Assembly (NCBI GenBank): GCA_023405875.1 | Contig: JAEXXN010000156.1 | Location: 1-7,364 of the forward strand | Length of the DNA stretch: 7,364 bases | From: Bacillota bacterium | Lineage (GTDB): Bacteria > Bacillota > Clostridia > Lutisporales > Lutisporaceae | Reading direction: 5' to 3' | Shown: one piece after another, positions 1 to 5,620 of the stretch | How the letters are laid out: every line of letters starts with the position of its first letter | Numbering within the stretch: the first letter of the stretch is position 1 | The notes under the pieces: model-generated | Seen by the model: the letters and a program-made list of their open reading frames with translations, nothing else | Databases searched by the model: none | Told to the model about the DNA's origin: nothing | Program-made: the position numbers and the translations under genes

Positions 1-537
1 GTGATATCCGAGGCATATGCCAAGCTGAAAGCGGACGCCGACAAGGTAAAAAAACATCTGCAGAGCAAGGGTATAGATGAAAAAGAAATAGTATTTTCAT
101 CTATCGACACAAATCCCATATATGAAGTAAACTATAACGGGCAGTATACCAGCAACATAATTGCTTACAGGCTGTATCAGAGGGTGGAGATAGAATCCGC
201 AGATGTTGACAAGCTTACGCAGATATCAAGGGAAGCTACAGAGCTTATGAATGAAGGGGTTGAATTCCAGTCCTTTCCGCCGGAATACTTCTACACCAAG
301 ATTGCTGACCTGAAGGTGAGCATGCTTGCAGAGGCTACAAAGGATGCCAAGAACAGGGCGGAGCAGATCTCACAGAATACAGGCAGCAGGATAGGGGCCT
401 TAAAATCTGCGAAAATGGGCGTTTTCCAGATCACACCTCTATACTCGACAGAAGTAGCGGACTATGGGATCAATGATACATCTTCGATCGAAAAGGAAAT
501 AACGGCAGTAGTTACCTGTACCTTTGAAATGAAATAA
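1..537 (+). CDS. SIMPL (DUF541) domain protein, 3' part only
   Basis: The reading frame is open from the first base to a TAA at 535-537 and gives 178 residues. The GTG at position 1 is most likely an internal Val codon, because the sequence begins inside the domain (AYAKLKADADKVKKHLQSKG) and the strand before it that normally opens a SIMPL domain is missing. Family members usually run to about 220-250 residues, often with an N-terminal signal or membrane anchor, so roughly 50-70 residues probably lie upstream. Family-like features are the GI-plus-acidic segment after the first helix, a Y.YTKIADLK-type strand-helix region near residues 97-105, and the helix LAEATKDAKNRAEQIS followed by a G-rich turn at about 112-134. 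SIMPL proteins are mostly exported or envelope-associated and poorly characterised; the founding member is linked to signalling near IRAK in mammals, and bacterial homologues have been linked to oxidative stress. No specific function can be assigned here. There is no visible functional link to the his genes. Confidence 0.82.
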   Translation: MISEAYAKLKADADKVKKHLQSKGIDEKEIVFSSIDTNPIYEVNYNGQYTSNIIAYRLYQRVEIESADVDKLTQISREATELMNEGVEFQSFPPEYFYTKIADLKVSMLAEATKDAKNRAEQISQNTGSRIGALKSAKMGVFQITPLYSTEVADYGINDTSSIEKEITAVVTCTFEMK

Positions 538-543
538 CCGCAG

Positions 544-564
544 GGAATGCATCCGGTGCGTTCC
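544..564 (+). terminator. Small hairpin after the SIMPL gene, possible weak terminator
   Basis: GGAATGCA (544-551) pairs with TGCGTTCC (557-564), giving eight base pairs with one G-U and a five-base loop. It begins seven bases after the SIMPL stop codon. The bases that follow (GTTCCTTC) are pyrimidine-rich but are not a true U-tract, so termination would be inefficient at best. It may simply stabilise the 3' end. Confidence 0.3.
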
Positions 565-580
565 GTTCCTTCACCTATAG

Positions 581-611
581 TTATAGAGAAAAATGCTTAT
601 AGAGAAAAATG
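581..611 (+). repeat. Perfect 15-base tandem duplication
   Basis: TTATAGAGAAAAATG occurs at 581-595 and again at 597-611, separated by a single C, so the period is 16 bases. Each copy ends in an ATG. The first ATG (593) is in frame with the downstream peptidase. The second (609) is out of frame and reaches a stop after four codons. The duplication therefore adds an in-frame ATG upstream of the better-supported start at 629. Confidence 0.9.
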
Positions 612-613
612 AG

Positions 614-619
614 AAGGGG
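614..619 (+). promoter_or_regulatory. Ribosome binding site deciding the M32 peptidase start
   Basis: AAGGGG lies nine bases before the ATG at 629. The alternative in-frame ATG at 593 has only AGAGAAAA upstream, which is a poor Shine-Dalgarno match. This favours initiation at 629. Confidence 0.6.
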
Positions 620-628
620 TTGATTGCT

Positions 629-2125
629 ATGAGGGATAATTTTTTGGAATTGGTAAAAAGGATCAGATACTATAATGATGCACTGGCGGTGCTTTACTGG
701 GACCTGAGGACCGGTGCACCCAGAAAGGGTGTGGCCCAAAGGTCGGAGGTCATCGGAATGCTGTCCGAAGAGGTTTATAAGCTGACCACCTCTGCTGAAA
801 TGGAGGAATACCTCGCATACTTTGCCGAGCCCGGCAACAACAGGGAGCTGGATGAGGTCATAAAGGGCGTGGTGAAGGAATGCAGCCGTGAATTTGACAG
901 GTATAGAAAGATACCGGTGAACAAATATAAGGAATATGTTATTCTGACCTCAAATGCGGAGTCGGTATGGGAGGATGCAAAGAACAATAATGATTTCCAG
1001 CTGTTTAAGCCCTACCTTGAGAAAATTGTGGAATTCAACCTGGAATTCATTGAGCTTTGGGGCTATAAGGGAAACAAATATAATGCGCTCCTGGATATCA
1101 ACGAACCGGGAATGACGGTTGAAAAGCTTGATGCAATATTCAATGAGCTGAGGAGCAGTCTGGTCCCGCTGATAGCGAAGATCAAGGAGTCGCCGGTGCG
1201 AGGGTCGGCCGGTGTGCTTGAACAATATTTCGATACCGCAAAGCAGGAGGAGTTCAGCCTTTTCATATTGGAAAAGATGGGGTATGACTTTGAAGCCGGT
1301 CGCCTGGATGAAAGCGAGCACCCTTTTACAATAGCAATAAGCCCTGGGGATGTGAGAATAACCACCCATTACTATCCCAATGATTTTGCCAGCGCGCTTA
1401 TGAGCTCGATGCATGAAGGGGGACACGCCTTATATGAACAGAATATTTCCCCTGAGCTGAACGGGACTCCACTTTGTACCGGAACCTCCAACGGTATACA
1501 TGAATCCCAGTCAAGGTTCTGGGAAAATATCATAGGCCGGAGCAAAGGCTTCTGGGAGAAATACTACAACGACCTGCAGGAGATGTTCCCGGAGCAGCTG
1601 GGGTCTGTATCCCTTGAAAGCTTCCATAGGGCTATAAACGTGGTGGAGCCTTCCTTGATAAGGGTGGAAGCAGACGAGGTGACCTACAATCTTCATGTTA
1701 TGATAAGATATGAAATAGAAAAAGCTCTTATCAACAGGGAAATAAAGGTGTCTGAGCTGCCCGGGGTATGGAATGAGAAAATGAGAGAGTACCTTGGAAT
1801 AGAGCCGCCCAACGACACAAAGGGCGTATTGCAGGATGTCCACTGGGCAGGAGGCGGCTTCGGCTATTTCCCCTCCTATACGCTGGGGAATATATATGCA
1901 GCACAATTGTATAATACTGCAAAAAAAGAAATCAGGGATTTTGATGGGCTTATAGCGGCCGGTGAGCTTTTAAGCATAAAAGAGTGGCTGTCCGAGAAGG
2001 TCCACAGATATGGAAAGCTTATGGAGCCTGAGGAAATAATAATAAAGGCTACCGGAGAAGAGATCAATCCACGGTACCTGGTTGAGTATCTGGAGAACAA
2101 ATATAAGAATATTTATGAATTTTGA
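629..2125 (+). CDS. M32-family zinc metallocarboxypeptidase (carboxypeptidase Taq type)
   Basis: This is a 498-residue cytosolic exopeptidase that removes C-terminal amino acids from peptides with a bound metal ion. All family signatures are present (numbered from 629): WD near residues 24-25 followed by RTGAP, HPF at 231-233, DVRITTHYY at about 241-249, the zinc-binding HEGGH at 262-266 with catalytic Glu263, HESQ at 291-294 with Glu292 as third metal ligand, IRVEADEVTYNLH at 344-356, and GYFPSYTLGN at 412-421. The H-to-E spacing of 30 residues matches the Pyrococcus furiosus enzyme as I recall it. Length is normal for M32 (about 490-510), and no signal peptide is visible. I chose 629 because its ribosome binding site and family length fit. 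An in-frame ATG at 593 would add 12 residues, some encoded by a tandem duplication. The gene ends ten bases before the his promoter, with no terminator of its own between them, so read-through transcripts would meet the his attenuator. Its likely role is peptide turnover. Confidence 0.95.
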   Translation: MRDNFLELVKRIRYYNDALAVLYWDLRTGAPRKGVAQRSEVIGMLSEEVYKLTTSAEMEEYLAYFAEPGNNRELDEVIKGVVKECSREFDRYRKIPVNKYKEYVILTSNAESVWEDAKNNNDFQLFKPYLEKIVEFNLEFIELWGYKGNKYNALLDINEPGMTVEKLDAIFNELRSSLVPLIAKIKESPVRGSAGVLEQYFDTAKQEEFSLFILEKMGYDFEAGRLDESEHPFTIAISPGDVRITTHYYPNDFASALMSSMHEGGHALYEQNISPELNGTPLCTGTSNGIHESQSRFWENIIGRSKGFWEKYYNDLQEMFPEQLGSVSLESFHRAINVVEPSLIRVEADEVTYNLHVMIRYEIEKALINREIKVSELPGVWNEKMREYLGIEPPNDTKGVLQDVHWAGGGFGYFPSYTLGNIYAAQLYNTAKKEIRDFDGLIAAGELLSIKEWLSEKVHRYGKLMEPEEIIIKATGEEINPRYLVEYLENKYKNIYEF

Positions 2126-2135
2126 TGATTAAATA

Positions 2136-2165
2136 TTGACATGAAGGCTGATTGTGGATTATACT
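2136..2165 (+). promoter_or_regulatory. Predicted housekeeping sigma (sigma-A type) promoter of the his operon
   Basis: A perfect -35 box TTGACA (2136-2141) and a -10 box TATACT (2160-2165, 5 of 6 matches to TATAAT) are separated by 18 bases. Transcription would start near 2172, about 50 bases before the leader peptide ATG. That gives a terminated leader RNA of roughly 205-215 bases, a size typical of amino-acid attenuators. The promoter sits just after the stop codon of the upstream peptidase gene. Confidence 0.75.
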
Positions 2166-2220
2166 GTATTAAACCAATTTCCTTATTTACAGAACATATC
2201 CTATAAGTGGAGCTGATTTT

Positions 2221-2277
2221 ATGATTATCAAAAATTTACTGACAAACAGAAAGCATCATCATAGGCAGAGCGCTTAA
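2221..2277 (+). CDS. hisL: his operon leader peptide (18 aa, three consecutive His codons)
   Basis: The predicted peptide is MIIKNLLTNRKHHHRQSA, ending at TAA 2275-2277. The His codons are three consecutive CATs at 2254-2262. A Shine-Dalgarno site TGGAG (2208-2212) is eight bases before the ATG, and a near-consensus promoter lies about 55 bases further upstream. The His run falls four codons before the end, just upstream of the alternative hairpins, as expected if ribosome position senses charged His-tRNA. The enteric HisL has seven consecutive His codons, so three is a shorter sensor and may give a narrower response. The peptide itself probably has no function once made. The gene is too short to be found by ordinary gene callers. 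The name hisL is given by role and position, not by sequence similarity to the enteric peptide. Confidence 0.85.
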   Translation: MIIKNLLTNRKHHHRQSA

Positions 2278-2292
2278 GCCTTCCAGGAACTT

Positions 2293-2333
2293 TTCCGTAG
2301 GCATAAGTGCTATTCGCGCTTGTGCCTATGGGA
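2293..2333 (+). promoter_or_regulatory. Attenuator hairpin C:D (favours termination)
   Basis: Bases 2293-2310 pair with 2316-2333 in an unbroken 18-base-pair stem with a five-base loop (TATTC, 2311-2315). Four of the pairs are G-U (2294:2332, 2297:2329, 2304:2322, 2308:2318) and all others are Watson-Crick. No U-tract follows, so it is not a terminator. It would form as soon as it is transcribed, hold the D arm and so allow the downstream terminator to fold. It may also act as a pause hairpin that keeps polymerase in step with the leader ribosome. Confidence 0.8.
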
Positions 2334-2358
2334 TGAAATATTAAAAACCCCGTAGGTA
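2323..2358 (+). promoter_or_regulatory. Antiterminator helix D:E
   Basis: Bases 2323-2332 (TGCCTATGGG with an upstream U-G extension counted from 2323) can pair with 2349-2358 (CCCGTAGGTA). This makes ten continuous base pairs, two of them G-U, around a 16-base A-rich loop. The helix uses most of the upstream arm of the terminator and the lower part of hairpin C:D, so it excludes both. This mutual exclusion is the main structural reason for calling the region an attenuator rather than a simple terminator. Confidence 0.75.
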
Positions 2359-2386
2359 AAATATACCTGCGGGGTTTTATTATTTT
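2344..2386 (+). terminator. Strong intrinsic terminator (attenuator E:F)
   Basis: AAAACCCCGTAGGTA (2344-2358) pairs with TACCTGCGGGGTTTT (2364-2378). The stem is 15 base pairs with one G-U and a five-base loop, and the T-rich run continues to 2386 (TTTTATTATTTT). It lies between the his leader peptide and hisZ, so it conditionally stops his transcription. It would also stop read-through from the peptidase gene. The A-run on its upstream flank means it could also work on the opposite strand. Confidence 0.92.
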
Positions 2387-2410
2387 CAAAAATTATTTTC
2401 AAAAAATCCA

Positions 2411-2476
2411 GGTGATTCATGAATCGCCTCTGCAATTACGATGTTTGGGCCTGTAGGGGCGATTCACGAATCGCCC
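2411..2476. repeat. Pair of REP-like palindromes between attenuator and hisZ
   Basis: Two near-perfect palindromes are present: GGTGATTCATGAATCGCC (2411-2428) and GGGCGATTCACGAATCGCCC (2457-2476). They share the 15-base direct repeat GATTCAYGAATCGCC (2414-2428 and 2461-2475) with one T/C difference, and are separated by a 28-base spacer. Each could fold as a hairpin in RNA, with a very tight turn, or the two could pair with each other. The arrangement resembles dispersed intergenic REP/MITE-like elements; from memory, similar GGGGCGATTCATGAATCGCCC motifs recur in clostridial genomes, but I could not check this. The element lies downstream of the terminator and 26 bases before the hisZ Shine-Dalgarno site, so it is in the mRNA only when transcription passes the attenuator. 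No transposase or target-site duplication is evident. Confidence 0.7.
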
Positions 2477-2517
2477 GACATTTCCGCATCTTATAGGGAG
2501 AAAAGGAGGATTTCACC

Positions 2518-3681
2518 ATGCAAAGCTTCGCAGTTCCTCAAGGTATGAGGGATATTCTTGTTGAAGAAAGCAAAAAAAGGACCATATTGCAGGAACGGCT
2601 GCTGCATTATATGCAGTCCTGCGGCTTTGGCCGGATCGAAACACCACTTTTTGAGTATTACGAGCTGTTTTCAGGGGATATATCCCCTGTGGAAGAGGAA
2701 AGTATGATTAAAGCAATAGACAACGACGGGAGAGTAGTGGTTCTGAGACCTGACATGACAATACCCACAGTAAGGGTGGCAGCCACAAAGCTGAAGGGAG
2801 AGCAAAAGCCCCTCAAGCTTTTCTATATGGGCAATGTATACAGGGCCGGCAAGAGGAGCAAGGTGGCGGGGCGGGAGTTTGCCCAGGCGGGGGTCGAGAT
2901 ATACGGAAGCTCCGGCAAGTGGCCGGACCTGGAGATAATAGCCATGGCAAAGGAATGCTTCAGTCTGGCAGGAGTTGCTGATTACAAGCTGGATATCGGG
3001 CACATAGGAATAATCAGGGGCATCTTTGAAGAATTGACGCTGGAGGAAGAGAAAAAATCCGAGCTCATAGACCTTATCGGCAAAAAGAATCTGGTGGAGC
3101 TTGAGACAAGGGTCGATGAGCTGTCGATAGAGAAAAGGTATAAGGATATAATATGCAGGCTGCCGCTCTTATTTGGAAAACCGGAAGAGGTATTCGGCCA
3201 GATCGATGAGCTTGCGATAAATGGAACTGTAAGGGAAGCAGCCGCTTATCTTATGGAGGTATGTGAGAAATGCAGGGGTATGGGCCTGGGCTCCAAGCTG
3301 ATAATTGATCTTGGAATGACAGGAAATATGAAATATTATACCGGAATGATATTCAGGTCCTATGCCCAGGGTACCAGCGAGGTGGTTATTTCAGGAGGCA
3401 GATATGACGACCTGCTTGGAGAACTTGGGATGAACACCACTGCGGCAGGCTTTGCTGTATATATGGATAATTTGATGGCGGCGGCAGGGGAGGAGCTCAG
3501 GCAGCAAGAAAGCAAGCTGCTGGTAGTTTTCGGCGAAGACAGGTTTCTTGAGGCGATTGAATACACTGAAGAGCTTAGGCGGGGAGGCAGGATAATCAAT
3601 CTTATAAGCAGCAGTGACGCTGCTGATGAGGAGCAATACCGAATGCAATACGGCTATGCAGAAATCATAAGGTTTGAATAG
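2518..3681 (+). CDS. hisZ: ATP phosphoribosyltransferase regulatory subunit HisZ
   Basis: This 387-residue protein is a paralogue of class II histidyl-tRNA synthetase without tRNA-charging function. It joins short-form HisG in a hetero-octameric complex and is needed for catalysis and for histidine feedback. Visible class II features are the N-terminal P.G.RD segment (residues 7-12), motif 1 around 40-55, LRPDMT at 76-81, motif 2 with FYMGNVYRAG and GREFAQAGVEIYG at 102-130, and the His-type signatures YYTGMIF (273-279) and SGGRYDDLLGELG (292-304). The Arg expected in the synthetase RGLDYY motif is absent (TGNMKYY at 268-274). The C-terminal anticodon-binding domain is reduced to about 55 residues. 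Both points favour HisZ over HisS, as does the adjacent short hisG. The start is set by AAGGAGG (2503-2509) eight bases before the ATG. It is the first structural gene after the attenuator and ends 15 bases before hisG. Confidence 0.95.
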   Translation: MQSFAVPQGMRDILVEESKKRTILQERLLHYMQSCGFGRIETPLFEYYELFSGDISPVEEESMIKAIDNDGRVVVLRPDMTIPTVRVAATKLKGEQKPLKLFYMGNVYRAGKRSKVAGREFAQAGVEIYGSSGKWPDLEIIAMAKECFSLAGVADYKLDIGHIGIIRGIFEELTLEEEKKSELIDLIGKKNLVELETRVDELSIEKRYKDIICRLPLLFGKPEEVFGQIDELAINGTVREAAAYLMEVCEKCRGMGLGSKLIIDLGMTGNMKYYTGMIFRSYAQGTSEVVISGGRYDDLLGELGMNTTAAGFAVYMDNLMAAAGEELRQQESKLLVVFGEDRFLEAIEYTEELRRGGRIINLISSSDAADEEQYRMQYGYAEIIRFE

Positions 3682-3696
3682 GGGGTGGCTTGAATA

Positions 3697-4353
3697 ATGT
3701 TGAAAATAGCTGTGGCAAAGGGCAGGGTGGCGGAAAAAGTAAGCCGGCTGCTCAATACCGGCGAATACAGGGGCATAATGGACCCCGATTCCAGAAGGCT
3801 GGTATTCACTGATGAGGATAAGGGAGTAGAGTTTTTTCTGGTGAAGCCTTCAGATGTGCCTGTATATGTGGCAAGCGGTGCGGCTGATGCAGGCATCGTC
3901 GGCAAGGATGTGCTGCTGGAGACGCAGAACCAGGTTTATGAAATACTGGACCTGAAGCTCTGCCGGTGCAGGCTTGTACTGGCCGGACCGGCCGAAAAGG
4001 GCCGGGTGAGGCCGATAGTGAGGAAAATTGCAACCAAGTATCCAAGGATAGCGGCAGAGTATTTTGCAGGAAAAGCTGAAGCGGTGGAGATCATCAAGCT
4101 GGACGGTTCGATAGAGCTTGCGCCCATTGTGGGTTTGTCCGATGCAATAGTGGATATTGTGGAAAGCGGAAGGACGCTGAAGGACAACGGACTTGCAGTA
4201 TATGAAGAAATTTGCGGCATCACGGCCAGGATGATTGTAAACAGGGTAAGCTACAAGCTGAAGAACAGGAGCATAAACGCCTTTGCATCGGCTGTAAGCA
4301 ATGCCATTGAGGGAGGTGGGGACAGTGATGAGGATATTGTCATGGGAGGATGA
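3697..4353 (+). CDS. hisG: ATP phosphoribosyltransferase catalytic subunit, short form
   Basis: This enzyme catalyses the first committed step of histidine synthesis: ATP plus PRPP gives phosphoribosyl-ATP and pyrophosphate. At 218 residues it is the short form (HisG_S), lacking the C-terminal regulatory ACT-like domain of the roughly 300-residue long form, and so depends on HisZ encoded just upstream. Key features are the N-terminal strand and AKGR at residues 7-10, ADAGIVGKD near 63-71, and the PRPP-binding region GLSDAIVDIVESGRTL at 146-161. GGGGTGG (3682-3688) lies eight bases before the ATG. The last residues (EGGGDSDEDIVMGG) are Gly- and acid-rich beyond the usual end. Their DNA doubles as the hisD ribosome binding site and first codons, which may explain the odd tail. 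Confidence 0.96.
   Translation: MLKIAVAKGRVAEKVSRLLNTGEYRGIMDPDSRRLVFTDEDKGVEFFLVKPSDVPVYVASGAADAGIVGKDVLLETQNQVYEILDLKLCRCRLVLAGPAEKGRVRPIVRKIATKYPRIAAEYFAGKAEAVEIIKLDGSIELAPIVGLSDAIVDIVESGRTLKDNGLAVYEEICGITARMIVNRVSYKLKNRSINAFASAVSNAIEGGGDSDEDIVMGG
4311..4316 (+). promoter_or_regulatory. Ribosome binding site deciding the hisD start
   Basis: GGGAGG inside the end of hisG is followed by TGGGGACAGTG and the ATG at 4328. This supports 4328 over the earlier in-frame ATG at 4301, which has no clear Shine-Dalgarno site. The 11-base spacing is slightly long, and the GGTGGGG bases just after may share the role. A GTG directly before the ATG (4325) is a minor alternative. Confidence 0.65.
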
Positions 4354-5620
4354 AAGCAGTGAAAAGGTGCTCTTCGGAAATAAGGGAGGAAACTTCATCC
4401 CGGAGGAAGTAACAGACACAGCAAGAAAGATCGTCAGGGAGGTAAGAGACCGGGGAGACGGTGCAGTGCGGGAATACAGCAGGAAATTTGACGGAGCCGG
4501 CGATATTGAGGATTTTCAGGTAAGCAGGTCGGAGCTGGAGGCTGCCGCCGGAAAAGCAGAGAAAAGCTTTATTGCTGCAATAAGCAAGAGTATAGCCAAT
4601 GTAAAGAGCTATCACAGGGAGCTGGCCGACAGGGATTTTTCCATGCTGACGGATAACGGGAGCCTGCTGGGCAGCAGGGTGACGGCAATAGAGAAGGTTG
4701 CGGTATATGTGCCCGGGGGTAAGGCCTCATATCCTTCTACCGTGGTGATGTGTGCGGTGCCTGCAATGCTTGCGGGAGTGAAGGAGATAATAATACTTAC
4801 CCCCCCGGCCCCGGATGGAGGCATAAACCCATATATAGCGGCAACGGCAAAGCTCCTGGGAATAGAAAGGATATTCAGGATAGGCGGTGCACAGGCAATA
4901 GCGGCGGCGGCCTTCGGAACCGGGACAATACCGAAGGTGGACAAGATAGTGGGACCGGGTAATGCATATGTGGCGGCAGCCAAGAGAGAGGTATACGGCT
5001 TTGTGGACATTGATATGATCGCAGGCCCCAGTGAGATAGCGGTAATTGCAGACAGCAGCGCAAATGCCGCCTGGGTTGCGGCCGACCTGCTGTCCCAGGC
5101 CGAGCATGATGAAATGGCAAGATGCTTTATGGTGACTGATTCCAGAGCTTTTGCAGAAGGAGTAAATGCAGAAATAGAAAGGCAGCTTGCAGCCATGTCA
5201 AGAAAAAATATAATCGGCAAAGCCCTGGAGAACAATTCGGCTGTGATAGTGGTCGGGGAAATGGATAAGGCCCCGGACATAATAAACAGGATCGCTCCCG
5301 AGCACCTGGAGATAATTACCGAAAATCCCTTTAAGGTGTTGAAGGACATAAAAAATGCAGGCGCAATTTTTATAGGAGCTTACTCCTCTGAACCAATAGG
5401 CGATTATATAGCGGGACCCAATCATGTGCTACCCACTTACGGTACGGCAGCTTTCTTTTCACCCCTTTCAACCAGGGATTTTCAGAAGAGGTCAAGCCTG
5501 GTGTATTACAGCAAGGCAGACCTGGAGGCCTACGGTCCGTATGCGGTAACCATCGCGGAGGCAGAGGGCCTGGAAGCCCATGCAAATGCTTTGAAAGTGA
5601 GGTTGGGAAATGATAGATAA
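4328..5620 (+). CDS. hisD: Histidinol dehydrogenase
   Basis: HisD oxidises L-histidinol to L-histidine in two NAD-dependent steps, using a zinc ion; it acts last in the pathway. The 430-residue product has normal length. Signatures include VAVYVPGGKASYPSTV near residues 116-131, GGAQAIAAAAFGTGTIPKVD, and DKIVGPGNAYV. Counting from 4328, the expected zinc and catalytic residues are all present: Gln257 and His260 in SQAEHDE, Glu325-His326 in APEHLEI, Asp359 in GDYIAGPNHVLPT, and His418 in EGLEAHANAL. These correspond to Gln259, His262, Glu326-His327, Asp360 and His419 of the E. coli enzyme. The gene overlaps hisG by 26 bases, suggesting translational coupling. A start at 4301 would add nine residues (MPLREVGTV) unlike the family N-terminus. 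Confidence 0.96.
   Translation: MRILSWEDESSEKVLFGNKGGNFIPEEVTDTARKIVREVRDRGDGAVREYSRKFDGAGDIEDFQVSRSELEAAAGKAEKSFIAAISKSIANVKSYHRELADRDFSMLTDNGSLLGSRVTAIEKVAVYVPGGKASYPSTVVMCAVPAMLAGVKEIIILTPPAPDGGINPYIAATAKLLGIERIFRIGGAQAIAAAAFGTGTIPKVDKIVGPGNAYVAAAKREVYGFVDIDMIAGPSEIAVIADSSANAAWVAADLLSQAEHDEMARCFMVTDSRAFAEGVNAEIERQLAAMSRKNIIGKALENNSAVIVVGEMDKAPDIINRIAPEHLEIITENPFKVLKDIKNAGAIFIGAYSSEPIGDYIAGPNHVLPTYGTAAFFSPLSTRDFQKRSSLVYYSKADLEAYGPYAVTIAEAEGLEAHANALKVRLGNDR

Larger units (their letters stand above)
2172..2386 (+). promoter_or_regulatory. Histidine-operon leader: ribosome-mediated transcription attenuator
   Basis: This region combines, in order, an untranslated 5' segment, a Shine-Dalgarno site, an 18-codon peptide gene with three consecutive His codons, and RNA segments able to form alternative hairpins ending in an intrinsic terminator. 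Naming segments by analogy with the enteric his leader: A (about 2260-2273) overlaps the last His codon and the end of the peptide; B (2278-2289) follows the peptide stop; C (2293-2310) pairs with D (2316-2333); D can instead pair with E (2349-2358); E pairs with F as the terminator. Inferred logic: with scarce His-tRNA the ribosome stalls on the His codons and leaves B free to hold C (GCCT 2278-2281 with AGGC 2299-2302, GGAA 2286-2289 with TTCC 2293-2296). D then pairs with E and the terminator cannot form. With plentiful His-tRNA the ribosome reaches the stop at 2275-2277 and covers B, so C:D and E:F form and transcription ends before hisZ. Pairings are seen in the sequence; the switching order is inference. 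Confidence 0.85.

Noticed and set aside
593..628. Start of the M32 peptidase at the first ATG (593)
   Set aside because: It has a weak Shine-Dalgarno site and lies within a tandem duplication. The ATG at 629 has AAGGGG at nine bases and gives the usual family length. It is kept only as an alternative.
2293..2333. Hairpin C:D as an independent terminator
   Set aside because: The stem is long, but the following sequence (TGAAATATTAAAAA) has no U-tract. It fits an attenuator or pause hairpin rather than a terminator.
2411..2476. CRISPR repeats
   Set aside because: There are only two units, each palindromic, with one 28-base spacer and no cas genes or further repeats. This fits a REP-like element.
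2172..2517. tRNA-His T-box riboswitch ahead of hisZ
   Set aside because: T-boxes are common for his genes in Bacillota, but I find no T-box sequence of the AGGGUGGNACCGCG type before the terminator and no recognisable specifier stem. The leader peptide with consecutive His codons explains the region better.
2518..3681. Histidyl-tRNA synthetase (hisS)
   Set aside because: The class II core is recognisable, but the Arg of the RGLDYY motif is absent, the C-terminal anticodon-binding domain is much reduced, and the gene sits directly before short-form hisG. HisZ is the better call.
3850..4419. Long minus-strand open frame across hisG and the start of hisD (189 codons)
   Set aside because: It spans two well-supported genes on the other strand, shows no recognisable domain, and is best explained as a by-product of their codon composition.
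4612..5349. Long minus-strand open frame opposite hisD (245 codons)
   Set aside because: It is antisense to a gene with all catalytic residues conserved. Its Ser/Ala/Ile-rich composition is what the complement of hisD codons gives, and no family is recognisable.
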